Below are positions 44,311-52,899 of a DNA stretch of 57,317 nucleotides, one piece after another. Where the stretch lies: assembly GCA_002747515.1 (NCBI GenBank), contig PDPP01000021.1, positions 1 through 57,317 of the forward strand. Reading direction: 5' to 3'. Position numbers and translations under genes: made by a program. This DNA is from Candidatus Moraniibacteriota bacterium. GTDB lineage: Bacteria > Patescibacteriota > Minisyncoccia > Moranbacterales > GCA-2747515. Under the pieces are notes generated by a model. The model did not search any database. It was given only the letters and a program-made list of their open reading frames with translations, and had not been told where the DNA came from. The stretch's first letter is position 1, and each line of letters begins with the position of its first letter.

Positions 44311-45723
44311 GTGAAAAAATTTATGAAAAAGTTTTTTGTGGTCATTGGTATTTTTTCTATGGTATTTCTCTCTGGTTGCGGATTGAAGCCAGCTAATAAC
44401 AAATATGCTGTAAATTTAGAAATGTGGGGTACTTTTGATAACTCTAGTGCGTATTCTGATATTTTTACAGAGTATGAAAAAGTCAATAGTAATGTGCCGT
44501 CAGTAAATTATCAAAAACATACTATTGAATCATATAAAGATGATTTACTTAATGCACTTGCTGCTGGCAATGGACCAGATATTTTTATGATTCAAAGTTC
44601 ATGGCTTCCAGATTTTCAGGACAAAATTGTTCCAATGCCAGAATATATTGTAACGGAAGCAGAATTTCGCAATAATTTTGTCGATGTTGTAGAAAATGAC
44701 ATGATTATAGATGGGTTGATTTATGGTGTGCCGCTCTCTGTGGATTCACTAGGATTGTATTATAATAAAGACATTTTCAACGCAGCAGGTATAACACAAC
44801 CACCAAAAACATGGGAAGAATTTGATGATATTGTAAAGAAATTGACGGATATTGATGAGTTTGGAAATTTTGCACAAAGTGCTGCAGCAATGGGAACAGC
44901 TTTTAACATTAATCGTTCTGCGGATATTTTGACTGTACTCATGCTTCAAAACGGTGTAGAAATGTCACGAGAAAATGATGGTGCGGTGACATTTGGAGAG
45001 CCTGTGCAAGGGATCAGTGGTATGCCAAGTGAGAAAGCGTTAGAGTATTATACAAGCTTTGCATCAGCAGCTTCACCACTCTATACGTGGAATAAAAGGC
45101 AAAAATTTTCTATTGATGAATTTTTTCAAGGAGAAACTGCAATGACAATCAATTATTCATATCATTACGATACAATCAAAGCGAAAAATGCAAAGTTAAA
45201 TTTTGCAGTAGCCGAATTGCCACAGACTTCACGTGACATGGCGGGCGGTCAAGTGAATTATGCAAATTATTGGGTGCTTGTTGTAGCAAAAAATAAAGTG
45301 CCTGTACAATCGAGTGAATCAATGCAAGTGACAAATGATATGCGTATTCATGAGGCATGGCAATTACTCAAGGCTTTAACTTTCCCAACCTCTGATGGTG
45401 TAACGATTGCAAATGCTATAAGTGGTGAGGCACTCGTGTATATGACAGAATTTGATTTGACAGAAAAATATCTCGAGAATACAGGGAAGCCTGCAGCAAG
45501 AGTCGATCTTGTTGAAAAGCAACTTTCTGATGTGCGTCTTGGTGCATTTGCACAGGGTAATTTAATTGCAAGATCATGGCGACGACATAATCCTGAAGCA
45601 ATTGAAGCGATATTTGCAGATATGATTGATAATGTAAATACAGGAAACATGTCAGTACATGATGCTATTAGTCTTGGTGCACATCGTGCACAAAATTTAC
45701 AGCCAAGATATGAAAATTTGTGA
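44311..45723 (+). CDS. Extracellular solute-binding lipoprotein (family 1, sugar-binding-like)
   Basis: Lipobox FLSGCG; NGPDIFMIQSSWLPDFQ, GVPLSVDSLGLYYNKDIFNAAGI, PKTWEEFDDIVKKLT. Confidence 0.88.
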   Translation: MKKFMKKFFVVIGIFSMVFLSGCGLKPANNKYAVNLEMWGTFDNSSAYSDIFTEYEKVNSNVPSVNYQKHTIESYKDDLLNALAAGNGPDIFMIQSSWLPDFQDKIVPMPEYIVTEAEFRNNFVDVVENDMIIDGLIYGVPLSVDSLGLYYNKDIFNAAGITQPPKTWEEFDDIVKKLTDIDEFGNFAQSAAAMGTAFNINRSADILTVLMLQNGVEMSRENDGAVTFGEPVQGISGMPSEKALEYYTSFASAASPLYTWNKRQKFSIDEFFQGETAMTINYSYHYDTIKAKNAKLNFAVAELPQTSRDMAGGQVNYANYWVLVVAKNKVPVQSSESMQVTNDMRIHEAWQLLKALTFPTSDGVTIANAISGEALVYMTEFDLTEKYLENTGKPAARVDLVEKQLSDVRLGAFAQGNLIARSWRRHNPEAIEAIFADMIDNVNTGNMSVHDAISLGAHRAQNLQPRYENL

Positions 45724-45749
45724 TCATTAACTAGGTTTAATTTTGTATA

Positions 45750-46025
45750 GTGATGAGATTTATACATATTGCACAAGCAGGACCAATGGCAGATGCACCA
45801 CGATTGAGTGACATTCTTCTTAATGTGTTGAATTTTGTATTAATGATTGTTGGTGTACTCGCAGTTCTAGTTGTTTTGGTATCTGGTGTGATGTATATTA
45901 CGTCAGGAGGGGATAGTGAGCGTGTTGCATTTGCAAAGAAGGCTCTTGTAGGAGGTGTCATTGGGATTCTTGTGGCAGTGTTAGCATTGGTTATTGTACA
46001 TGCGGTTACAAGTAGTCTTGTGTAA
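45750..46025 (+). CDS. T4SS pilin-like small membrane protein (paralogue 1)
   Basis: VLVSGVMYITSGGDSERVAFAKKALVGGVIGILVAVLALVIV. Confidence 0.75.
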   Translation: MMRFIHIAQAGPMADAPRLSDILLNVLNFVLMIVGVLAVLVVLVSGVMYITSGGDSERVAFAKKALVGGVIGILVAVLALVIVHAVTSSLV

Positions 46026-46092
46026 TTTTTCAGATATGCGATAATAAGGATATGAAAAATAAAAATGAAATTGAGAAAGGGGGTGGCAATAC

Positions 46093-46443
46093 ATGATAAA
46101 GAAAATGAAAAATACTATGTATGCAGTTTTGTCAACGGTGCTTTTGTTGCCGGCAGTAGTTTCTGCACAATACAAAGTAGGTAATGCTCCAAAAGGCATG
46201 GCAAAACAGGCAGATGCAAATAGTCTTTTAACACAAGTTATTAACTGGCTTCTCGGAATTCTTGCATCACTAAGTATTTTGATGATTGTTGTTGCTGGTA
46301 TTATGTACATTACATCTGCAGGTGATGAAGGTAAGGTAGAATCAGCAAAAAAATGGCTTATTTATGCGGTTGTTGGTTTGGTGGTAGCACTCCTCGGATT
46401 TGTAATCGTCTCTACGGTTTCAGGCGCACTTGGTGCTGGGTAA
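46093..46443 (+). CDS. T4SS pilin-like membrane protein (paralogue 2)
   Basis: Signal peptide ...VVSAQ; VVAGIMYITSAGDEGKVESAKKWLIYAVVGLVVALLGFVIV. Confidence 0.78.
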   Translation: MIKKMKNTMYAVLSTVLLLPAVVSAQYKVGNAPKGMAKQADANSLLTQVINWLLGILASLSILMIVVAGIMYITSAGDEGKVESAKKWLIYAVVGLVVALLGFVIVSTVSGALGAG

Positions 46444-46574
46444 GTAAGGAATAGTATTTTTTTATATAGAATTGTAGAAAATATCAACGAAAAAAACGAG
46501 GGCATGTACCTCGTTTTTTCTTTTTTATTGATTGGTGGTATACTCTCTGTGAAAAATGTGATTAGAATCATACT

Positions 46575-46916
46575 ATGAAAAAATATATAATAATACAATT
46601 TTTTGCATTTATGCCACATCTGGTAAGTGCACAGTACAATCCACAACAGAAAAATGGTCTCAATTTTGAAATATTTGATATCGTATCGCATATCATTGGA
46701 TTTATAATGGATGCAATCCAATTTTTTATTGGGATATGGGTTATGTATTTATTGCTTTTTGTGATTATTGCAGCAATATTGTATTTCACATCTGGTGGAG
46801 ATGAGGATCGTATGGATAAGGCAATGGAGTGGTGGAAGAGGAGTGCTATAGGTTTGATCATTGCACCGATTGCATTTGTAATCATTTCTCTTGTCAGTGA
46901 TGCATTGGATATATAA
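46575..46916 (+). CDS. T4SS pilin-like membrane protein (paralogue 3, divergent)
   Basis: Signal ...LVSAQ; IIAAILYFTSGGDEDRMDKAMEWWKRSAIGLIIAPIAFVII. Confidence 0.7.
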   Translation: MKKYIIIQFFAFMPHLVSAQYNPQQKNGLNFEIFDIVSHIIGFIMDAIQFFIGIWVMYLLLFVIIAAILYFTSGGDEDRMDKAMEWWKRSAIGLIIAPIAFVIISLVSDALDI

Positions 46917-46981
46917 GTATTTTTGGTTTTCAAATAGTTTAATGGTATAATATAAAATAAGAAAAAAATAAAAGAAAAATT

Positions 46982-47434
46982 ATGAAAAAACTATTTTGTT
47001 TTCTTTTTAGCCTGATGTTTTTCATTTTTCCACTTGCGACATATGCAGCACCGTGTCCTAATGGCGGATATATGAATCAAAATGGTGTCTGTGTACCACC
47101 AGCAAAAAAACAGCAAGGGTCATCAGTTAAGTGTCCTACTGGAACAAGTAATTATAAAGGGGTTTGTGTGCCGACAAAAGGAAAAACAGGTTTATCTGAC
47201 AGTGATGTAGGAAATGTCATTGAAAATGTGACAAAATTTGTCACAGGTCTTATTGCTGTGTTATCAATTTTTATGATTGTTGTTTCTGGTATCATGTACA
47301 TCACATCAGCAGGTGATGATCAAAAAGTCACTCAAGCAAAAAACATTCTTACATTTGCAATCATCGGTCTCGTCGTAGCACTTCTCGGTTATGTGATTGT
47401 CATTGCAGTGGGATCAGCAACTGGTGCGTGGTAG
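46982..47434 (+). CDS. T4SS pilin-like membrane protein with Cys-containing N-terminal region (paralogue 4)
   Basis: CPNGGYMNQNGVCVPP...CPTGTSNYKGVCVPTKGK; VVSGIMYITSAGDDQKVTQAKNILTFAIIGLVVALLGYVIV. Confidence 0.78.
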   Translation: MKKLFCFLFSLMFFIFPLATYAAPCPNGGYMNQNGVCVPPAKKQQGSSVKCPTGTSNYKGVCVPTKGKTGLSDSDVGNVIENVTKFVTGLIAVLSIFMIVVSGIMYITSAGDDQKVTQAKNILTFAIIGLVVALLGYVIVIAVGSATGAW

Positions 47435-47457
47435 TGTTATTAATCTCAAAAATATAT

Positions 47458-47805
47458 ATGAAAAACTCAAAAATTTTTTTTATATCTCTATTTCTGACAA
47501 TAGTAACTTTTCCAAGTATTGCATTGGCACAATTAACAAAACCGACACAATCACATGGTCTCGTGCACAATCATAGCTTTTTAGGAGTATTGGAAGGAGT
47601 TTTATATTGGATTTTGCGCATCACAGCATCACTTTCAATTCTTATGATTGTGATAGCTGGTGTCATATATGTCACGTCAGGAGGAGATCAAGGACGTGTT
47701 GACACAGCAAAAAAAATGCTCACTTTTGCAATTGTTGGGCTTATCGTGGCATTACTTGGTTTTGTAATTACGTCTGCTGTTTCTAATGCACTTGGTGCAG
47801 GGTAA
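47458..47805 (+). CDS. T4SS pilin-like membrane protein (paralogue 5)
   Basis: VIAGVIYVTSGGDQGRVDTAKKMLTFAIVGLIVALLGFVI. Confidence 0.78.
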   Translation: MKNSKIFFISLFLTIVTFPSIALAQLTKPTQSHGLVHNHSFLGVLEGVLYWILRITASLSILMIVIAGVIYVTSGGDQGRVDTAKKMLTFAIVGLIVALLGFVITSAVSNALGAG

Positions 47806-47822
47806 AATTATTATAAAAAAAT

Positions 47823-49286
47823 ATGAAAATACAAAAAAATAAAATCACATATATCATTTTTCCAACATTTTGTTTTTTTATATTGTTCTTTTTGCATATT
47901 TCTTCTACACAAGCGACTATTACAAAAGCAGAAGCACAAAAATTGCTTTCAAGGCAATTTATTGAACAATCAGAAAAAAACATTAATATTTATATGCAAT
48001 CTGTTAATGTTGGCATGACAAGTGAACAAGCATTGAATAATATTAATAAATTACAAAATTTTACATCATCAAGTCCATCTGTTGAAGGCCTTATTACAGG
48101 GGGACAGTGGTCATATATTGGTGATGTAATTGCTTTTACACCAAATGCTTCTTTTATTGCTGAAGTCCCAGAGAAGAAGAGAAATTATGATTATACAAGG
48201 AGGCGTATTGACGGAATTGAAGAAGTAGTGGATGAGAGTACAGCGAGTGGTGAAAATTATAATGATGTATTTGATAAATATAAAAAAGCATTAGGTAGTT
48301 CTAAAATTTCAGGAACAAGAGTTGGTGAGTTGATGCTCAAGAGATATAGGGATCAATTTCCAAAAGAAGGTCAACCGCGGTTTCATGAAGAGGTTAATCA
48401 AATGGTAAAAGAGATGAATGAGAAAATGTCACAGGATTTATTTAATAAAGTGGCAACAGTTGCTCAAGAGCATGGCGTTGATATTGATGATGTCACAGGA
48501 TACATGACCGATCTTCAAATTCCTGGTGCTGGATATACAGTAAAGATCAAAACAGCTGATGGAAAGATATATCCACCTGATACAAATGCAACCAATCCTT
48601 CAAATGCAAATCCTAATGGAACAAAAAATCCTGCTACTAACGCAACAGGAATCGCTAAAGCTAGTTCCAATCCCAGTACAACAAGTCCTGCAACAACTAC
48701 ACCTGGTGGAAGTCCTGCAGCAATTGCACCTGGTGGAAGTCCTGCAGCAATTGCATCTGGAGGCGGTTCTTCTCCAACATTTAAAAATCCAATTCAATTT
48801 GGCACTGTAGATGGTTTGTTGGAAAACATCCTTACTACTGTACAGGGGATTGTGGCGGTTCTCGCAACAGTGATGATTGTCATCGGTGGAATCATCTATA
48901 TCACATCAGCAGGGGATCAAGGACGTGTACAACTAGCAAAGACAGCTATTACATCAGCAATCATCGGTCTTGCGATTGCGATTGCAGCACCGACGTTTCT
49001 CTTTGAAATCTATAATGTGCTCGGTGCGACCAATAACTCAAGTGCTGTAGCAAATGCTACACCGCTTAGCACAATCCTCTTTAACATTCTTAACCTCTTA
49101 CTCGGCATTATCGGTACGCTTTCTGTACTGATGCTCGTCATAGGTGGTATCATGTACATGACGTCAGCAGGAGATCAAACACGAGCAGATACAGCAAAAA
49201 AGACAATTCAATATTCTATTGCAGGTCTTGCAGTGGCGGTTCTTGCACTTGTAATCGTGCGAGCAGTAGCAAGTATGTTTACATAA
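47823..49286 (+). CDS. Secreted N-terminal domain + Asn/Pro/Thr/Gly-rich linker + two tandem T4SS pilin-like domains
   Basis: IGGIIYITSAGDQGRVQLAKTAITSAIIGLAIAIAAP and IGGIMYMTSAGDQTRADTAKKTIQYSIAGLAVAVLALVIV in one ORF. Confidence 0.8.
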   Translation: MKIQKNKITYIIFPTFCFFILFFLHISSTQATITKAEAQKLLSRQFIEQSEKNINIYMQSVNVGMTSEQALNNINKLQNFTSSSPSVEGLITGGQWSYIGDVIAFTPNASFIAEVPEKKRNYDYTRRRIDGIEEVVDESTASGENYNDVFDKYKKALGSSKISGTRVGELMLKRYRDQFPKEGQPRFHEEVNQMVKEMNEKMSQDLFNKVATVAQEHGVDIDDVTGYMTDLQIPGAGYTVKIKTADGKIYPPDTNATNPSNANPNGTKNPATNATGIAKASSNPSTTSPATTTPGGSPAAIAPGGSPAAIASGGGSSPTFKNPIQFGTVDGLLENILTTVQGIVAVLATVMIVIGGIIYITSAGDQGRVQLAKTAITSAIIGLAIAIAAPTFLFEIYNVLGATNNSSAVANATPLSTILFNILNLLLGIIGTLSVLMLVIGGIMYMTSAGDQTRADTAKKTIQYSIAGLAVAVLALVIVRAVASMFT

Positions 49287-49310
49287 GTTAGAGTTTTTCA
49301 AAAAAAAAAA

Positions 49311-49341
49311 AAACGGTTGTGCGCATTGCGCACGACCGTTT
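49311..49341 (-). terminator. Terminator hairpin, cassette 1
   Basis: aaacggttgtgcgca-ttgcgcacgaccgttt; near-identical to 50249-50279. Confidence 0.8.
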
Positions 49342-49342
49342 C

Positions 49343-50071
49343 TTATCTGCTTACAGTAAGAGTTAATCCTCCTGTGATTTTTGAATATGATCTTGGAATT
49401 TGAACAATATTTAAATTCACAAGAAAATATCTATCGTATTTTTGAATTAATGCAGTTCCGTACGCCTTTGATTCATCAAATATTTTGTACTCTTCTGGCA
49501 TTATGACGTCATTAATTCCTTCGCATCCGATGTTTTTTCTACGATTAGTGAATTTTTGTGAATACAATCCACTACAACTCACTTCGTAATCACCAGTGCC
49601 AGGAACATCAAATCTTTGCCATCCTGGTTTTGTGGGGTGATAGAAGAATGTGTACTCCTCATCTGTGAAGATATTTTTTATATTAGAAACTGTTTTCTTA
49701 ACAATTTCTTTGAAAGATGCTGGTCCATCGTCCACTTGTTGTATGCATTTTTTTTCATATACACTGATTTCTTCGCCTCTTTGTATTTTTTTTATTATCG
49801 ATGTAAGGTTTCTTTCACGATCTATAGATGTTTTTCCAAGACACATCAGATTTGTGTTTTCAGAATTTTGCTCAAGAATTTTATGAGCGGTTACCTGAAA
49901 ATCTGATAATTTCAGTGATCTCATCAAAGAACCACCAGCAATATGATCAACACGAGTCTTGAATCGTTCTGATGAAACTATAGGTTGTAAAATAACAAAT
50001 CCTATAATACAAAACACTATTATTACAACGATTTTTCTAAACAGATTTAAGGAATGTTTTTTCTCAGACAT
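49343..50071 (-). CDS. Hypothetical TM-anchored protein
   Basis: 242 aa ORF, MSEKKHSLNLFRKIVVIIVFCIIGFVILQPIV N-terminal TM. Confidence 0.7.
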   Translation of the reverse strand: MSEKKHSLNLFRKIVVIIVFCIIGFVILQPIVSSERFKTRVDHIAGGSLMRSLKLSDFQVTAHKILEQNSENTNLMCLGKTSIDRERNLTSIIKKIQRGEEISVYEKKCIQQVDDGPASFKEIVKKTVSNIKNIFTDEEYTFFYHPTKPGWQRFDVPGTGDYEVSCSGLYSQKFTNRRKNIGCEGINDVIMPEEYKIFDESKAYGTALIQKYDRYFLVNLNIVQIPRSYSKITGGLTLTVSR

Positions 50072-50087
50072 TTCTTTTTCTCCTTTT

Positions 50088-50188
50088 ATTAAATTGGTAA
50101 TGTACTTAAATTTTTTACAGTTTTAGATACTATCACAGTACTTTAACTGTGATAGGACATTGTATCACATTTTTATTGTTTTGTCAAT
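50088..50188 (-). promoter_or_regulatory. Sigma-70-like promoter with operator palindrome, copy 1
   Basis: On minus: TTGACA (50182-50187) - 17 nt - TACAAT (50159-50164) then TATCACAGTtaaagtACTGTGATA (50131-50154). Confidence 0.75.
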
Positions 50189-50246
50189 AATTTCTGGTAA
50201 TGTCTAAACATATTTTGTGATTAGAATATTTTTTGTTACAAAATAG

Positions 50247-50280
50247 AAAAAACGGTGTGCGCATTGCGCACGACCGTTTT
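50247..50280 (-). terminator. Terminator hairpin, cassette 2
   Basis: aaacggtgtgcgca-ttgcgcacgaccgttt. Confidence 0.8.
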
Positions 50281-50281
50281 G

Positions 50282-50743
50282 TTAATTAGTTTCTTTTGGC
50301 CAGAGAGCCAAAAGAATAATTCCTAGTAATGCTACCCAAAAAAGTTTGGGGTATTGCTCAAAGCCTATAAGGCCTAGAGCAAAAAATATACCAGAATAAT
50401 AAAAGAGAATGAGGTGAATTCCACGGGCGTAAAGTTTTAGAAAATCTTCGCCACCTTCCCAAAAATTTTTCTTGGGATTTGGAATTCCTGTAGCAGCACC
50501 TATTTGGAATACACGTAGTGTAATTCCGGGGTGTATTGAATTTACTGCTAAACCCAGAATTCCAATCACACCAATAAGTATATTAATACCTTTGTACCCT
50601 AGTATATTCAAGAAATATCCTAGGATGACTAGTGCAGATAGTAGAGCTGCAATGCTTGTCAATATCGCATGCGCTCGACGGAGATGGGGCATAGCCCAAG
50701 CATCTGACTGTCGAAATATTTGAAGAATTCTTATAAATTCCAT
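50282..50743 (-). CDS. Hypothetical membrane protein
   Basis: 153 aa, several hydrophobic segments; directly follows 50743-51375. Confidence 0.65.
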   Translation of the reverse strand: MEFIRILQIFRQSDAWAMPHLRRAHAILTSIAALLSALVILGYFLNILGYKGINILIGVIGILGLAVNSIHPGITLRVFQIGAATGIPNPKKNFWEGGEDFLKLYARGIHLILFYYSGIFFALGLIGFEQYPKLFWVALLGIILLALWPKETN

Positions 50744-51375
50744 TATTTTTTCCTCCGTGTAGTAAAGAGGTTAACGATTGGAACAAAATCCCAAAAAACA
50801 CCTCTTCTTGTTTCATAAGTACTATCTTTAAAGAATTTTTCTGTTGCATCATTAAATTCTTTAACCTTTTCTTCAATTTGCTTTAATCTGTATGGCAAAA
50901 CTTCATTGCTGCGTGCCATTGCTTTAAAGCACATTTGTGTGAAATTTCTGTCATCATGTTTGGCTAACATAATGATTATATCTTGACCATCAATGTTTTG
51001 AAAAATGCCTTGTGCATTTTTTGTTTGTTCTAATCCAATTGTAAGGATTACAGCCTCATCAGTTATAGGATCAAGAGCATCTCTTTCTTTTTGGATGTTG
51101 TGAATTCTTCTTTTTGCATCATTTTCATGATATTTGAATTCACGAATCAGTCTTTCTTCTGCGCGAGCACATGCAGTAAAAAACAAACGTTCATCAGCTT
51201 TTCCTTTTCCAGAAGCACTAGCTTGTAATCCAGCTGATTCTGCGGATTTACTTCCCTGTGATAATCCTAAAAAACTTTTTACAAAAGATAAAAGCGTGTG
51301 TCCATGGCTCATTGCACTAGCTATTTCATTTGCGGTATCAGTTGCTTTTTTTATGGAATTTTTCTTTTCGCTCAT
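50743..51375 (-). CDS. Hypothetical protein
   Basis: 210 aa ORF, MSEKKNSIKKATDTANEIASAMSHG; preceded by promoter copy 2. Confidence 0.65.
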   Translation of the reverse strand: MSEKKNSIKKATDTANEIASAMSHGHTLLSFVKSFLGLSQGSKSAESAGLQASASGKGKADERLFFTACARAEERLIREFKYHENDAKRRIHNIQKERDALDPITDEAVILTIGLEQTKNAQGIFQNIDGQDIIIMLAKHDDRNFTQMCFKAMARSNEVLPYRLKQIEEKVKEFNDATEKFFKDSTYETRRGVFWDFVPIVNLFTTRRKK

Positions 51376-51395
51376 TGTATTTATTCTCCATTATT

Positions 51396-51496
51396 ATTAA
51401 ATTGGTAATGTACTTAAATTTTTTACAGTTTTAGATACTATCACAGTACTTTAACTGTGATAGGAAATTGTATCACATTTTTATTGTTTTGTCAAT
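51396..51496 (-). promoter_or_regulatory. Sigma-70-like promoter with operator palindrome, copy 2
   Basis: Apparently 1 mismatch over ~101 nt versus 50088-50188; -35 51490-51495, -10 51467-51472, operator 51439-51462. Confidence 0.75.
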
Positions 51497-51535
51497 TAAT
51501 TTTGCCTACATCTCACCATCAACCGTAATTTCTAG

Positions 51536-51569
51536 AAAAAAAACATCCACAGGAGAGCGGATGTTTTTT
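51536..51569 (-). terminator. Rho-independent terminator of infC-rpmI-rplT
   Basis: aaaaaacatcc-acaggagagc-ggatgtttttt. Confidence 0.75.
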
Positions 51570-51575
51570 ATAGTA

Positions 51576-51920
51576 TTATTTTACTTCTTTTATAAATTGC
51601 GCAAATGTTTCTGGGTTTTCGATTGCAAGTTGTGATAGTACCTTGCGATCGAGTTCGATATTTTTCTTCTTCATTTTGTTGATAAATGTCGAATATTTTT
51701 CATCGTGTAGTCTTAGTGCATTGTTGAGTCGAAGGATCCAGAGATTACGCATTGTACGCTTTTTTGTACGGCGATCACGATATTTATATTTTCCTGCCTT
51801 GAGAACTGCTTCTTTTGCTGCACGATAATGTGATTTTCTGCGCCACTTAAAACCTTTGGTTAGTTTGAGGAGATTTTTGCGTCGCTTGTTTGCTGTGACG
51901 CTACGTTTTACTCTTGCCAT
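51576..51920 (-). CDS. rplT: 50S ribosomal protein L20
   Basis: MARVKRSVTANKRRKNLLKLTKGFKWRRKSHYRAAKEAVLKA. Confidence 0.95.
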   Translation of the reverse strand: MARVKRSVTANKRRKNLLKLTKGFKWRRKSHYRAAKEAVLKAGKYKYRDRRTKKRTMRNLWILRLNNALRLHDEKYSTFINKMKKKNIELDRKVLSQLAIENPETFAQFIKEVK

Positions 51921-51945
51921 AATTTAGAATTTAGAATGATAGAAT

Positions 51946-52140
51946 TTAGTTGACTAGTGCTTTGAGAATGTTTTTTTCATCAGTTTTGAAAAGGCGTTTA
52001 TCACTGCGTTTTGCGCGTGTTTTGTTGCCTGATTCTTTTCCATTGAAATGATTTTGTCCAGTAGAACGACGTTGTACTTTGTCGTTTTTTGATACTTTAA
52101 TTTTTTTTACAAGTGCTTTTCGCGTTTTCATCTTTGGCAT
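51946..52140 (-). CDS. rpmI: 50S ribosomal protein L35
   Basis: MPKMKTRKALVKKIKVSKNDKVQRRSTGQNHF. Confidence 0.93.
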   Translation of the reverse strand: MPKMKTRKALVKKIKVSKNDKVQRRSTGQNHFNGKESGNKTRAKRSDKRLFKTDEKNILKALVN

Positions 52141-52171
52141 AATTTTTCTCTAAAACAATAATTTATATCAC

Positions 52172-52263
52172 CACTGTCATTCTGAATTTATTTCAGAATC
52201 TTGATCAAAAACAAAACCTCGCACAATGTCGAGATCCTGAAACAAGTTCAGGATGACAAAAAA
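52172..52263. repeat. Two palindromic intergenic repeats between rpmI and infC
   Basis: gtcattctgaatttatttcagaatc and gatcctgaaacaagttcaggatgac. Confidence 0.75.
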
Positions 52264-52323
52264 CTACATCAATGTAGTGACTGTTAAGAAATTCTATAGG
52301 AAATAGTGTATTTTGTCAAATGT

Positions 52324-52869
52324 TTATTCTGGTGCAATGATTGTATTAAATCCACCAGGAAATTTTTTTATTTGCTCTTCTGTGCGAAATGGTACTTCCA
52401 GTGCATTAAGAAAATTTTGGATATTTTCTTTTGCGAGATCTTGATGTGCTTTTTCGCGTCCACGAAGTACAATTTCCACTTTTACTTTATTGCCTTTTGA
52501 AAGGAATTTTTCCGCTTGGCGTTTTTTGAAATCAAGATCATGTGTATCAGTTCGTAGTCCGATGCGTACGCCTTTTGTACTGACGACTTTTTGTTGTGAT
52601 TTGCTTTGTTTGTATTGTTTCGCTTGAGCATATTGAAATTTTCCGTAATCTAGAATTTTACAAACTGGTGGATGCGCTTTTGGTGAAACTTCTACAAGAT
52701 CTAGTCCTACACTTTCTGCCATCGTACGCGCTTCTGATAATGCGATTTCACCGACATGTTCACCGTTGTGGTCAATGAGAATTATAGGATCGGCAAAAAT
52801 CCGCTCGTTTGCACGCATTTGCGGTATTTGCGGTTTTTTCTTTGGTTTTCGGCGAAATCTTCTACGCAT
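52324..52869 (-). CDS. infC: Translation initiation factor IF-3
   Basis: ANERIFADPIILIDHNGEHVGEIALSEA...PPVCKILDYGKFQYAQ...KFLSKGNKVKVEIVLRGRE; start at MRRRFRRKP. Confidence 0.94.
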   Translation of the reverse strand: MRRRFRRKPKKKPQIPQMRANERIFADPIILIDHNGEHVGEIALSEARTMAESVGLDLVEVSPKAHPPVCKILDYGKFQYAQAKQYKQSKSQQKVVSTKGVRIGLRTDTHDLDFKKRQAEKFLSKGNKVKVEIVLRGREKAHQDLAKENIQNFLNALEVPFRTEEQIKKFPGGFNTIIAPE

Positions 52870-52899
52870 TGTGGTTTGTTTATAATAATTAAAATATTG

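Noticed and set aside
45750-49286. Complete type IV secretion system locus
   Set aside because: Only pilin-like proteins are seen; no VirB4/VirD4/VirB6-type ATPase or channel genes in the window.
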